Source of the DNA: an uncultured Oceanisphaera sp.
GTDB lineage: Bacteria > Pseudomonadota > Gammaproteobacteria > Enterobacterales > Aeromonadaceae
Assembly: GCF_947495715.1 (NCBI RefSeq)
Contig: NZ_CANLZU010000001.1
Location: forward strand, 186,001-250,000
Length of the DNA: 64,000 bases
Direction: 5' to 3'
Made by a program: the position numbers and the translations under genes. Each line of letters starts with the position of its first letter. Position 1 is the stretch's first letter. The notes under the pieces are model-generated. The model was not told the DNA's origin. It saw only the letters and a program-made list of their open reading frames with translations, and searched no databases. Below, piece after piece: positions 45,909-56,148 of the stretch.

Positions 45909-46065
45909 TACCGCTTCTCCTTAACACCGACAGGCCGGACATCATCTTTGATAAGAATGACATCATGCCTCAAGCGAAGACCATCATACCTAAATCATTC
46001 AGTCTGACCGAAGTGTAATTGATTAATAACACTGTGAATTGCGATATTTTAAGCATATAAAATTA
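45909..46065. other. AT-rich intergenic region downstream of groL
   Basis: It holds no gene that I can see. It probably carries the promoter of the minus-strand molybdopterin-domain/EAL gene pair. Confidence 0.4.
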
Positions 46066-46096
46066 AAAAACCGGGCACAGAGGCCCGGTTTTTGGA
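46066..46096 (-). terminator. Intrinsic terminator of groSL
   Basis: AAAAACCGGGC and GCCCGGTTTTT around ACAGAG, with A and T runs on both sides. It lies about 45 bases after the groL stop in the direction of transcription. Confidence 0.85.
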
Positions 46097-46139
46097 TCAT
46101 GGTCGGTTCAGCGACCAGGAAGCATAGATGTGATTCAAA

Positions 46140-47789
<1,650 letters not shown>

Positions 47790-47828
47790 TCATATTCCTT
47801 GAAACTTGAAAGTAGATAAACCGGATGA

Positions 47829-48119
47829 TTATTCGACGATAGCCAGAATGTCGTTTTCGGACAGGATCAGTACTTCCTGGCCGTCCAGCTTCTCGGTTTT
47901 CACGCCATAGCCTTCGTTGAAAATGACCTTGTCACCCACCTTGACGGACATGGCTTTCACTTCGCCGCTGTCCAGCGTGCGGCCATTACCTACCGCCAGC
48001 ACCTCACCACGGGTGGACTTTTCGGCGGCAGACCCGGTCAAAACAATGCCTCCGGCAGATTTTGACTCGGCTTCAATACGCTTGATAATAACGCGATCGT
48101 GCAATGGACGAATGTTCAT
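47829..48119 (-). CDS. groS: GroES, 10-kDa co-chaperonin
   Basis: A 96-residue protein with the family start ([20 protein letters not shown]), the mobile loop [13 protein letters not shown] that contacts GroEL, and the C-terminal [11 protein letters not shown]. It is the lid of the GroEL cage. First gene of the operon. Confidence 0.98.
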   Translation of the reverse strand: MNIRPLHDRVIIKRIEAESKSAGGIVLTGSAAEKSTRGEVLAVGNGRTLDSGEVKAMSVKVGDKVIFNEGYGVKTEKLDGQEVLILSENDILAIVE

Positions 48120-48194
48120 CGATAACTCTCCTGATGAGTGTTGTTACCTAGTGATATAAACGGCCGGCGGCCGCAAACTGTTATGCTGTCTCTC

Positions 48195-48225
48195 TATATG
48201 GGAGCGCATTCCCCCCCTTCAAGGG
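48195..48225 (-). promoter_or_regulatory. Sigma-32 (heat-shock) type promoter of groSL
   Basis: On the minus strand CCCTTGAA (48218-48225) and CCCATATA (48195-48202) are separated by 15 bases. Both fit the RpoH consensus (CTTGAA and CCCATNT), 76 bases before the groS start. Confidence 0.85.
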
Positions 48226-48318
48226 TTCAGGGTATAAATTTTTTTAAAAGCGCGACCGGCGACGGTATCATGGGCATCGCCTCTGCCAAGCAGGCTCATT
48301 CATTTCAAGAGATTTTTC

Positions 48319-49671
48319 GTGCTACAACACAACTCGCTGCTGACCTCCCCCATAGGCCCGCAACTGGCCAGAATGGCCGGGCCCATGGCGCTCGGCATTG
48401 TCGCCATTCAGGCCTTTAATCTGGTCGATATCTTTTTCATCGGCCTGCTCGGCACCGATGCCCTGGCGGCCATCAGCTTTACCTTTCCGGTCACCTTTGT
48501 GGTGATCTCGCTGGCCATGGGGCTGGGTGCGGGCTTGTCCGCCTGCCTGGGCCAGGCGCTGGGCGCCGGCAACCGGCAAGAGGCCGCCCAGTTCACCAGT
48601 CACAGCCTGCTGCTGGCGCTGCTGCTGGTGTGCCTGCTGGCCGGTTTGGGGGCCGGCACCATAGACCCGCTGTTCCGGCTGCTTGGCGCCACCGATGCAC
48701 TACTGGTGCCGATCCACGACTATATGCTGATCTGGTATCTGACCATGCCGCTGCTGGTGCTGCCGATGGTGGGCAATGCGGCCATTCGCGCCACCGGCGA
48801 TACCCGCACCCCCAGTCTGGTGATGCTGGTGGCCGGCCTGGTCAACGGCCTGCTCGATCCGCTGCTTATCTTCGGCATTGGCCCCTTTCCCGAGCTGGGC
48901 ATCAGGGGCGCCGCCATCGCCTCGGCCAGCTCCTGGCTGATGGCCACTATCGTCGGGCTCTGGCTGTTGTGGCGCCGGGAGCAATTGCTGCTCTGGCCCT
49001 GGCTGCGGCTGGACAGGGTAGTACCGCACTGGCGCCAGCTGTTGCAGGTGGCCATTCCCGCCTCCTTTACCAACCTGCTCAATCCGCTCACCACCGCCGT
49101 GCTGATGATGATACTGGCCGGGCTGGGCAAGGAGGTGGTCGCCGCTTATGGTGCCGCCTCACGCATCGAGGCGCTGATGCTGATTGCCATGATGGCGCTC
49201 AGCTCGGTGCTGGCGCCCTTTATTTCCCAGAATACCGGTGCCGGTCTGCATGAGCGCAGCCGGCAGGCCTTGCTGCTGTCGATGCGCTTTGCACTCGGCT
49301 TTCAGCTGCTGGTGTTCGGCTTGTTGTGGTGGCTGGCCCCCTGGCTGGCGCGCCAGTTTACCGACAGCGCCGAGGTAAGCCGGCACCTGACGTTTTATCT
49401 GCGGCTGGTGCCCTTGGGGTATGGTTTGCAGGGCTGCTTCATGCTGTTGGCATCGGCGCTGAACGGGCTGCGGGTATCGAGTATATCACTGCTGTTCAAC
49501 GCCATCCGGCTGTTCGGTCTGCTGTTGCCGCTGGCCTGGCTGGGCAACCGATGGCACGGGGAAGTCGGTGTCTTTACCGGCATTCTGGTGGCCAACATGC
49601 TGGCGGGCATTATCGCCGGTGGTTTCGCCTGGCGGCGTTTCCCCTGGAAAATCAATCACCCGGCAAACTAA
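48319..49671 (+). CDS. MATE-family multidrug/sodium antiporter
   Basis: A 450-residue protein with about 12 membrane helices in two six-helix halves. Helix 1 shows PMALGIVAIQAFNLVDIFFI; LGAGLSACLGQALGAGNRQEAA and IRATGDTRTPSLVMLVAGLVN are the typical MATE loops. Such transporters export drugs or metabolites using sodium or proton gradients. The gene starts with GTG and has an AAGAG ribosome site seven bases upstream. It is divergent from groS and monocistronic. Confidence 0.93.
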   Translation: MLQHNSLLTSPIGPQLARMAGPMALGIVAIQAFNLVDIFFIGLLGTDALAAISFTFPVTFVVISLAMGLGAGLSACLGQALGAGNRQEAAQFTSHSLLLALLLVCLLAGLGAGTIDPLFRLLGATDALLVPIHDYMLIWYLTMPLLVLPMVGNAAIRATGDTRTPSLVMLVAGLVNGLLDPLLIFGIGPFPELGIRGAAIASASSWLMATIVGLWLLWRREQLLLWPWLRLDRVVPHWRQLLQVAIPASFTNLLNPLTTAVLMMILAGLGKEVVAAYGAASRIEALMLIAMMALSSVLAPFISQNTGAGLHERSRQALLLSMRFALGFQLLVFGLLWWLAPWLARQFTDSAEVSRHLTFYLRLVPLGYGLQGCFMLLASALNGLRVSSISLLFNAIRLFGLLLPLAWLGNRWHGEVGVFTGILVANMLAGIIAGGFAWRRFPWKINHPAN

Positions 49672-49795
49672 AGCGGTAAGCCATCTGCTGTCAGAAGTGA
49701 GCCAAACTAAAACAGGCACTAACGCTGTCCCTGAGCCGTCTTACCGGGCTTGCCCCGGTATCTTTCTTTAGCTGATGACTTACCGCTGACGGCTT

Positions 49796-50239
49796 ATACC
49801 AATCTGCCTAAATAACTGATCTGTTTAGCTTCCCTGTAAAGGTCGAACGAAGGGTCTACTCCACCGACACGCTGCAAGCACCTCCATGTGGCGCTCATCA
49901 CATGACGTCCTGTCATGTGATGGTCGCTGGAGCAGAACCCTTCATCCGCCCCTCTGCTGTGGCGTCGCCTGTGGGAGCCCCTGCAGACAACTCGGTGTTC
50001 CAGAAGAGGCAACAGAGAACGGCTCCCACGACCGTGAAATGCCAGGAACGGCATTTCCGAGCCCCCATGGGGCAGCTTGCTGCCGTATATCTTTGTTGGG
50101 TAATGGACCGAATATCCAGTGAATATTCGCAGCCGGTTACCCAGCAAAGATGGCTAGCCCAGTGGCGTGTCGAGGGAGGCGGCTGTGTTGCCTCTGGCCT
50201 GAGGCCTCAATATGACTAGATAGTTAATGGAACTGGTAT
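49796..50239. repeat. Dispersed intergenic repeat, copy B (444 bp)
   Basis: Starts ATACCAATC, ends AACTGGTAT. It shares with copy C (53959) the blocks GGTAAAGGTCGAACGAAGGG, CACATGACGTCCTGTCATGT, GCAGACAACTCGG, CGTGAAATGCCA and CCGAGCCCCCATGGGGCAGC. It includes a nested hairpin of about 110 bases (TTTGTTGGGTAA facing TTACCCAGCAAA). No coding capacity is credible. It fills most of the MATE-fxsA gap (49672-50302). Confidence 0.82.
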
Positions 50240-50302
50240 TACCTGGCGGCTTTGTGGCTGAAAACCAGGCTTAACGCTGTCTTCAGGCACCTTGTCACCG
50301 GG

Positions 50303-50803
50303 TTATTTATCATCGTCCTTGCGCTGAAAGTCCCCCTCGAAGGTGGTGCCTTCATCGCCTCGTTCCGGATGTCGGCCCAGCCGCTCCCGAGTCGTGCGGG
50401 TTTCGCTGTATTCATGATATTCGGCGGTAAAGGTGCGGCCCTGGTTGCCGCGCACATGCGCCCTGCTCATGAAGCGCTCGATCAACGCGGCACGTACCGG
50501 CGGCAGCAGCAGCAGCACGCCCCCCAGATCCGACACGAAGCCCGGCAACAGCAGCAGGACACCACTCAGGGCCAGCATGATACCGGCCAGCATCTCCCGC
50601 GCCGGGGTTTCGCCCTGGTTCACCTTGCGCTGGGCTTCCATCAGGGTCTGCAGGCCCTGAATACGCACCAGGCTGATGCCGACCACGGCAGTCAGCATGA
50701 TCAGCGCGATAGTGCTCCAGGCGCCGATGGCCGAGCCCACCTCGATGAATACAAAAATTTCCAGCAGGGTGGCGGCGACAAACATCCAAAAAATCTTACC
50801 CAC
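50303..50803 (-). CDS. fxsA: FxsA-family membrane protein
   Basis: Starting at GTG 50803, a 166-residue protein begins VGKIFWMFVAATLLEIFVFI. Further membrane segments are ALIMLTAVVGISLVRIQG and ALSGVLLLLPGFVSDLGGVL, followed by a charged cytoplasmic tail. FxsA is known for influencing F-plasmid exclusion of phage T7 in E. coli; its normal role is unclear. The longer open frame to 50956 is unlikely because all known family members start at this point. Its nearness to groSL agrees with enteric gene order. Confidence 0.9.
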   Translation of the reverse strand: MGKIFWMFVAATLLEIFVFIEVGSAIGAWSTIALIMLTAVVGISLVRIQGLQTLMEAQRKVNQGETPAREMLAGIMLALSGVLLLLPGFVSDLGGVLLLLPPVRAALIERFMSRAHVRGNQGRTFTAEYHEYSETRTTRERLGRHPERGDEGTTFEGDFQRKDDDK

Positions 50804-50971
50804 TAAAACCTCATCTTCGCCTGCATTGGCGATGTATTGGGGAGAAACCATCAACATGGGGGCGAAGCGCGTTATTTTCAAATCATGCAGCGCGATGATT
50901 TTAGTCCGGAGCAAGGCTATAGTAGCCGTCACCCGTTGATCTCTGCCGCCATTCAACTCACAAGGTGATTC

Positions 50972-51421
50972 ATGTTGCGTATGCCGCTGTTATTGCTGAC
51001 CACCGCCTTGATCGCGCTCCCGAGTCAGGCCGGGGTGCTGGACTGGCTGGGCCTGCGCCCGAAGCCGGTAACCAGTTCGGCGTTTCTGCCGGTCGAGCAG
51101 GCCTTTGTACTCACCAGCAAACAAACGCCCGCGGGGTTGCAGCTGGAGTTCGCCATGGCCCCCGGCTATTACCTTTATCGCCATCGGCTGTCGGTCTCAC
51201 CGATAAATGCCCGCTTCGGTGACTGGGCGCTGCCCGACGGCACCGCCCACGAAGACGAATATTTCGGCAAGACTCGGGTGTATTACCAGAGTCTTGCGCT
51301 GACCGTACCGCTGCAGCAGGTGATGCCAAACGGCGAAGCCGAAATCCGTTATCAGGGCTGCACCACCGGGCTTTGTTATCCCCCCCAGCAGGTCAGTATT
51401 CCGCTGGCGCCATTACGTTAA
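50972..51421 (+). CDS. Stand-alone DsbD N-terminal (alpha) domain protein
   Basis: A 149-residue periplasmic protein with signal peptide (LLLLTTALIALPSQA) and the DsbD-alpha fold: APGYYLYRHRLSVSP, GDWALPDGTAHEDEYFGKT and YQGCTTGLCYPPQ with the redox Cys pair. In full DsbD this domain passes electrons from the membrane domain to DsbC and others. Here a TAA follows the domain and no membrane or thioredoxin domain comes after it. The Cys pair has four residues between, against five in E. coli. It is either a reduced gene or a separate carrier. In E. coli dsbD also lies near fxsA and groSL. Confidence 0.8.
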   Translation: MLRMPLLLLTTALIALPSQAGVLDWLGLRPKPVTSSAFLPVEQAFVLTSKQTPAGLQLEFAMAPGYYLYRHRLSVSPINARFGDWALPDGTAHEDEYFGKTRVYYQSLALTVPLQQVMPNGEAEIRYQGCTTGLCYPPQQVSIPLAPLR

Positions 51422-51443
51422 TGAGGCGCCGCTGGATTAACCG

Positions 51444-51812
51444 ATGAGCATGACCTTCGACAGTCACAAGATGAACGATAAGCACAATGTGAGTGACCAC
51501 GCCGCCGATAATCCGGCGTCGCCCTGGCACCTTTATCTGCTGCGCTGCCGTGATGGCAGCCTGTATGCGGGTATCAGCCTGGATCCGGTACGCCGCTGCA
51601 AAGAACACAACCAGCAGGTTTCCCGCGCTTCCCGTTATGTCTGGTCCCGCCGCCCGGCGGAGCTGGTGTGGCAACGTGCCGTGGCCAGCCAGTCGGTGGC
51701 GCTGCAACTGGAATACCGCCTGAAGAAACTGAGCAAGGTGGCGAAAGAGAGATTGTTGCAGGACGAGCACGGCTGGCTGGCGCTACAGGCCAACATAAAA
51801 ACGGCGCCCTGA
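51444..51812 (+). CDS. GIY-YIG nuclease-superfamily protein (YhbQ-like)
   Basis: A 122-residue protein. The GIY-YIG core is residues 28-105: WHLYLLRCRDGSLYAGIS (the GIY/YIG strands), RRCKEHN with the conserved Arg, and LEYRLKKLSKVAKERLL with the conserved Glu. Such small proteins are thought to be DNA repair or processing nucleases, but their role is unproven. The N-terminal 27 residues are polar and the start is uncertain (51471 is an alternative). It converges on fkpA, with a shared terminator overlapping its end. Confidence 0.85.
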   Translation: MSMTFDSHKMNDKHNVSDHAADNPASPWHLYLLRCRDGSLYAGISLDPVRRCKEHNQQVSRASRYVWSRRPAELVWQRAVASQSVALQLEYRLKKLSKVAKERLLQDEHGWLALQANIKTAP

Positions 51813-51820
51813 GGCGCCGT
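51801..51820. terminator. Terminator hairpin between the GIY-YIG gene and fkpA
   Basis: ACGGCGCC and GGCGCCGT around CTGA, overlapping the stop codon of the GIY-YIG gene. An A run precedes it, which becomes the U tract for transcripts coming from fkpA. Confidence 0.75.
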
Positions 51821-51840
51821 GACTTGCTTGCTCTACCGCC

Positions 51841-52626
51841 TTACTCCGCTGTCGGAGCTTCGGCTACGGCTTCCGGCTGTTCGGCCGCCTTGATATCCAG
51901 CAACTCGACTTCAAATACCAGCACCGCATTACCGGGAATGCTGCCGGCACCCGACTCGCCGTAACCCAGCTCGGCCGGGATAAACAGCTTGTACTTGGAG
52001 CCAACGGACATCAGCTGTACGCCTTCGGTCCAGCCCGGAATCACCTGATTCAGCGGGAAGCTGGCCGGCTCGCCACGCTCGACCGAACTGTCGAAGGTGG
52101 TGCCATCCACCAGAGTACCGGTGTAGTGCACGGTCACCACGTCTTCGGCCGCCGGCTTGGCGCCTTCGCCTTCGGTCAGCACTTCGTACTGCAGGCCGGA
52201 CTCGGTCACCTTGACGCCGTCACGCTTGGCATTTTCTTCCAGGAAGGTCTTGCCCTCTGCCAGGGTGGTCGCCGCCTGCTCCTGAGCCTGGGTTTCGATC
52301 AAGCCGTTGATATGCTCGTCATAAGCGGTCAGCGCGGTCTGAATTTCTTCATCGCTCATCTGCCCCTTGTCGGTAAAGCCGTCTTTTACGCCCCGGAGTA
52401 TGGTCTCGTTGTCCAGCTCGACACCCAGCTCCTGCTGTTTTTCCAGGGTGGAGCCGATGTAGCGTCCCATGGACAGGCCGATGGCATAGGCAGACTTGGC
52501 TTCAAAGCTGGTCAGCTCCGGAGCCGTTTCTACTGCCGCCGGGGCAGACGCCTGCTCTTCTTTACAACCACTCAGACCCACCAATACCGCAGAGGCCAGC
52601 AAACTGACTTGTAACAGTTTTTTCAT
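51841..52626 (-). CDS. fkpA: FkpA-type FKBP peptidyl-prolyl isomerase (lipoprotein)
   Basis: A 261-residue protein with a lipoprotein signal (lipobox VGLSGC), a helical dimerisation domain (YAIGLSMGRYIGSTLEKQQEL, QMSDEEIQTALTAYDE), and a C-terminal FKBP domain (VTVHYTGTLVDGTTFDSS, VIPGWTEGVQLM, IPAELGYGE). The aromatic active-site residues are present. It helps fold envelope proteins. The first gene of the reverse strand here, divergent from the WD40-type lipoprotein gene 29 bases away. Confidence 0.93.
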   Translation of the reverse strand: MKKLLQVSLLASAVLVGLSGCKEEQASAPAAVETAPELTSFEAKSAYAIGLSMGRYIGSTLEKQQELGVELDNETILRGVKDGFTDKGQMSDEEIQTALTAYDEHINGLIETQAQEQAATTLAEGKTFLEENAKRDGVKVTESGLQYEVLTEGEGAKPAAEDVVTVHYTGTLVDGTTFDSSVERGEPASFPLNQVIPGWTEGVQLMSVGSKYKLFIPAELGYGESGAGSIPGNAVLVFEVELLDIKAAEQPEAVAEAPTAE

Positions 52627-52655
52627 TATTCACTCCAGAACAGGGGAAAAACCCC

Positions 52656-53741
52656 ATGGAAAATGAGATGCTTATCAATCCGAACCTATACTACCGTTTC
52701 AAGTTGCCGATGCGAAAGCCCAAGCTCATAAAAATGCCCGCCAGCCTGTTGTTGATGACAATGTGTGTCACATTTATGCTGCTCTCCGGCTGCGATACGA
52801 GCGATAAGGCGGTGAGCCAGAGCCGTTATGCCAAGGGCACCGTACTGGCGGCACAAACCAGTGCCGATGGGCGCTTTACCCTGGTCGCTTCCGGCCCCAG
52901 CCCGGTACAGGTGTGGCAACGCGGCCAGGAGCAACCGCTTTACCGCTGGTACCAGGGTGAGACCACCGACGATATTCTGCTGCTGGCCATTTCTCCCGAC
53001 AGTCACAGTGCGGCCACCGCCAGCCTGGATACGGTGGCCGTCTGGTCGCTGCAGAACGGCCGCAATCTCGGCTTCTATCAACTGAATCATTCCCTGCGCG
53101 CCCTGGCATTGGCCAATGATGGCCGCAGCCTGCTGCTCGGCTATCACAACGGCGAGGTCGAATATGTCGATCTGCAGAGCGGCCGCCGGCTCCTGTTCAT
53201 GGGCCACCGGCTCGAGGGCGAAAACAGCCGCATCAACTCGGTGGACTTGTCCGCCAACGGCCGTTACGCCCTCAGCGCCAGCCATAACGGCCGAGTCATG
53301 TTATGGCAAACCGGCGACGCCGCCATTCTCGGTCGCTGGCAACATGAAAACAGCGTCAGCCTGGTGCGGCTGGACGCCGAAGGCCGCCTGGCCTTCAGCG
53401 CCGATGCCCAGGGCCAGGGTGAGCTGCACCGCTTGCCGTCGGGCGAACTCTATTCTCGTTTGCAGGTGCCCTATCGCGGCCAGACCTTTATCAGCGCCCG
53501 GCTGGACTCGAGCAACAATCGACTGTTGACCGGCAGCACCGCCCGTCGACTGGAGCTGTGGCAACTGGACGATGGCCAACACCTGCAACAGTGGGAAGTC
53601 GGCCTGCACACCAAACTGCGCCCTGCCAGTGCCATGGTTTATGATGTGGCCTTTATCGATCAACAACATGTTTACAGCGTCAGCTCCGCCGGCCTGGGTG
53701 AAACCTGGGACATAGTTCAGAGAGAACAGAATCATGAATGA
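52656..53741 (+). CDS. WD40-repeat (beta-propeller) lipoprotein
   Basis: A 361-residue protein with a long N-terminal stretch and a lipobox LLSGC at about residues 42-46, so it is likely anchored in a membrane. It then has repeated units of about 40 residues of the WD40 kind: LLAISPDSHSAATASLDTVAVWSL, VDLSANGRYALSASHNGRVMLW and RLLTGSTARRLELWQL. The propeller would serve as a docking surface, perhaps in envelope biogenesis. Start 52656 has an AGGGGA ribosome site. The end overlaps slyX, so they are coupled. Confidence 0.87.
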   Translation: MENEMLINPNLYYRFKLPMRKPKLIKMPASLLLMTMCVTFMLLSGCDTSDKAVSQSRYAKGTVLAAQTSADGRFTLVASGPSPVQVWQRGQEQPLYRWYQGETTDDILLLAISPDSHSAATASLDTVAVWSLQNGRNLGFYQLNHSLRALALANDGRSLLLGYHNGEVEYVDLQSGRRLLFMGHRLEGENSRINSVDLSANGRYALSASHNGRVMLWQTGDAAILGRWQHENSVSLVRLDAEGRLAFSADAQGQGELHRLPSGELYSRLQVPYRGQTFISARLDSSNNRLLTGSTARRLELWQLDDGQHLQQWEVGLHTKLRPASAMVYDVAFIDQQHVYSVSSAGLGETWDIVQREQNHE

Positions 53742-53949
53742 AGACATACTGCACCGCCTGGAGCAGCTGGAAACCCGGCTGGCCTTTCAGGACGACACCA
53801 TAGAGCAACTGAATCGGGAGATTACCGCTCAGGGCACCGAAACCGCCCGCCTCAAGGCCCAGCTCAGCCTGATGGTGAAAAAGCTGAAAGAACTGCAGCC
53901 CGGAGAAGTCGCCAGCCAGGAAGAAGAAACCCCACCGCCGCATTATTAA
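53734..53949 (+). CDS. slyX: SlyX family protein
   Basis: A 71-residue coiled-coil protein: LEQLETRLAFQDDTIEQLN is the family signature, with an acidic proline-ending tail (EEETPPPHY). SlyX is found beside slyD and fkpA in many gamma-proteobacteria; its function is unknown. It overlaps the lipoprotein gene by eight bases. Confidence 0.93.
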   Translation: MNEDILHRLEQLETRLAFQDDTIEQLNREITAQGTETARLKAQLSLMVKKLKELQPGEVASQEEETPPPHY

Positions 53950-53958
53950 GAAAATGTG

Positions 53959-54450
53959 ATACCAATCCGGAAAACTAACTGATCTACTTGGCCGCTCGGT
54001 AAAGGTCGAACGAAGGGTTCACTCCCCCGACACGCTAAACCGCATCCCTGCGACGCTCAGCACATGACGTCCTGTCATGTGATGGTCGCTGAAGTAAACC
54101 CCTTCATCCGCCCCAATGCTGCGGAGTCGCCTGTGGAGCGACCTGCAGACAACTCGGAGCCAGGGGGAGGTAACAGAGAGCGGCTCCCGCGACCGTGAAA
54201 TGCCAAGGCCGTAAAATGCTCCTGCCGTTCCGGCATTCCCGCCGTCCCTGGCGGTCAGACAGCATTTCCGAGCCCCCATGGGGCAGCTTGCTGCCGTATA
54301 TCTTTGTTGGGTAATGGACCAAATATCCAGTGAATATTCGCAGTCGTTACCCAGCAAAGATGGCTAGCCCAGTGGCGTATCGCGGGAGATGACTCTGTTT
54401 CCTCTCGTTTCCAGCTCTAAAACAGATCATATTTTTATTTAGATTGGTAT
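53959..54450. repeat. Dispersed intergenic repeat, copy C (492 bp)
   Basis: Bounded by ATACCAATC and GATTGGTAT. It has all blocks of copy B in the same order, plus an extra 50-base insert (TGCTCCTGCCGTTCCGGCAT region). The right end (ATATTTTTATTTAGATTGGT) is the exact complement of the left end of copy A. It fills the slyX-slyD gap and contains no believable gene. Confidence 0.82.
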
Positions 54451-54493
54451 GAGAGATGAATGATGAAGTGTGAGGCGGGAGAATTCAGACAAC

Positions 54494-54519
54494 AAAAAAG
54501 GCGCCGAGGCGCCTTTTTT
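54494..54519 (-). terminator. Intrinsic terminator of slyD
   Basis: AAAAAAGGCGCC and GGCGCCTTTTTT separated by GA, directly downstream of slyD, usable in both directions. Confidence 0.9.
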
Positions 54520-54535
54520 ACTGCCAAGCCGACGC

Positions 54536-55057
54536 TTAGTGCTTGTGACCGCAGCAACCGCCTTCATGGTCGTGCTCGTGGTCATCATGACCATGCTCGC
54601 CATGTACGTGACCGTGCGCCAGCTCTTCTTCGGTCGCTTCACGCACTTCGCGTACCACGCCCTTGAAGGTCAGGGTCATGCCGGCCAGCGGATGGTTACC
54701 GTCCACCTTGACGTATTCTTCCGCCACTTCGACGATGGTCACCGGGCGGTGGCCGTCATCGGTCTCGGCCACGAAGGTGTCGCCTTCGGCCACTTCCATG
54801 CCGTCGAACAGCTCGCCGGGTACCGACTGTACCAGGCCATCGTCGCGCTCGCCGTACGCCTGCTCGGGGCTCAGGGTCACGTCGAAGTCTTCGCCAACGA
54901 CCTTGTCGTTCAGCACCGCTTCCAGACCGGCCACCAGGTAGCCGGTACCGTGCAGGTATTCCAGCGGCTGCTTGCCTTCGGTGGAGTCGAGGATGTCACC
55001 GTTGATGTTGGTGACGGTAAAGTCCAGCGTAACCACGCTGTTTTCGGATACTTTCAT
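54536..55057 (-). CDS. slyD: SlyD, FKBP-type isomerase and metallochaperone
   Basis: A 173-residue protein starting MKVSENSVVTLDFTVTN. The FKBP core is split by the IF chaperone flap: LEYLHGTGYLVAGLEAVL, LSPEQAYGERDDGLVQSV, VDGNHPLAGMTLTFKGVV. The last 25 residues are rich in His, Asp and Cys (HGHVHGEHGHDDHEHDHEGG), the nickel-binding tail used for hydrogenase maturation in E. coli. It acts in the cytoplasm. The start at 55057 matches the family; the longer frame is not used. Confidence 0.96.
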   Translation of the reverse strand: MKVSENSVVTLDFTVTNINGDILDSTEGKQPLEYLHGTGYLVAGLEAVLNDKVVGEDFDVTLSPEQAYGERDDGLVQSVPGELFDGMEVAEGDTFVAETDDGHRPVTIVEVAEEYVKVDGNHPLAGMTLTFKGVVREVREATEEELAHGHVHGEHGHDDHEHDHEGGCCGHKH

Positions 55058-55165
55058 GGGAATAACCCTGCAGGTGAATTTTGCCATAGCATACAGGATG
55101 GCAAGTCGGGATGAAATGCAACGGCCACACAAGTGCCCCTCGTTGTGACCGCCGTGCGTCGTCGT

Positions 55166-55366
55166 TTATTCCGGCTTGAATACGCCGATCACATCGCCAC
55201 CACCGGCTTGCCTGACCTGGTCGTCGGTCTGGCTCTGGGTGTGGCCGCAGCCGACACATTCGACTTTCTCGACACCGTGCTCCATATACAGCATCATGGT
55301 GTCCATGGCCTTACAGCGGGGGCAAACGGCCCCGGCAATAAAGCGCTTTTTACGACGGGTTTCCAT
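55166..55366 (-). CDS. yheV: YheV family zinc-ribbon-like protein
   Basis: A 66-residue protein with two metal-binding knuckles, CPRC and CVGC, 22 residues apart, and the family opening RRKKRFIAGAVCPRC. YheV lies next to slyD or kefB in many gamma-proteobacteria. Function unknown; probably binds zinc. Confidence 0.92.
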   Translation of the reverse strand: METRRKKRFIAGAVCPRCKAMDTMMLYMEHGVEKVECVGCGHTQSQTDDQVRQAGGGDVIGVFKPE

Positions 55367-55428
55367 GGTTTTACATCCTGAACGACAAGCCTGACCCCGA
55401 ATTCTCCGCCAAAAACGAACCTACTACA

Positions 55429-56118
55429 ATGACCTCAACCGCCCATTACAGCATTCATCATCAGCTTCTTGATCTACCTCACCTGATACCCGGCAAACGC
55501 CAGCGTCACATCAAGGGTGTGCTGCTGCTGATGCACCAGGGTGCCGGGCTGCTGCAGCTGGGCCGCCACTATTATCCGCTGACCAGCGGCGAAGCCGCCT
55601 TTCTGCCCGCCGATACCCTGTTTGCCTGGCATGGCTTTGCCCACAGCCGACTCAGCCGGGTCGAGCTGTCGCCCCGGCTGGAACAGCCTACCCAAGCCGG
55701 CAGGCTGACCCCCTCGCCCCTGCTGAACGCCATTGCCGGCCGCCTGGCCGACTGGCCGGGCGAGCAAGACTGGCAAGGCGCCCATGGCCGCCTGTGTCGA
55801 ATATTGCACGACGAGCTGCAACTGCAGACGATACTTCCCGTGGCATCGCAACCGCCGTTGCAGCAGTTGGTCACCCACAATCCCACCGGCTTTACCCTGG
55901 CATCAACGCAACAGGCCGAGTTTCGCCGCCATTTTGGCTGCGATGCAGACAGCTTTCGCCGCCAGTGCGCGCTCTTGCTGGTGCTGCGCGATCTGGCCAA
56001 AAGCCCGAACCTCGAGCAATTGGTGCAGGGTTATGGCTTTACCTCGGTGCCGCAATTTGAACAGGATTGTCGTCACTGGCTGGCACCCCCCTGTCATCGG
56101 AGCGGTAAAACCGGGTAA
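55429..56118 (+). CDS. AraC-like regulator with weak helix-turn-helix
   Basis: A 229-residue protein. Residues 25-90 look like the cupin sensor of AraC regulators (GKRQRHIKGVLLLMHQGAG, SGEAAFLPADTLFAWHG). The C-terminal 80 residues resemble the AraC double helix-turn-helix (QQAEFRRHFGCDADSFRRQC, LEQLVQGYGFTSVPQFEQDC), but the first helix pair is poorly conserved. It stands just before the ABC-F gene on the same strand. Target and ligand are unknown. Confidence 0.7.
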   Translation: MTSTAHYSIHHQLLDLPHLIPGKRQRHIKGVLLLMHQGAGLLQLGRHYYPLTSGEAAFLPADTLFAWHGFAHSRLSRVELSPRLEQPTQAGRLTPSPLLNAIAGRLADWPGEQDWQGAHGRLCRILHDELQLQTILPVASQPPLQQLVTHNPTGFTLASTQQAEFRRHFGCDADSFRRQCALLLVLRDLAKSPNLEQLVQGYGFTSVPQFEQDCRHWLAPPCHRSGKTG

Positions 56119-56148
56119 AATGCCGTTTTTGTCACAAGTCAGGATCCT

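Noticed and set aside
48138..48419. A 93-codon frame before the MATE gene
   Set aside because: It overlaps the groS promoter and the MATE start and has no ribosome site or family match.
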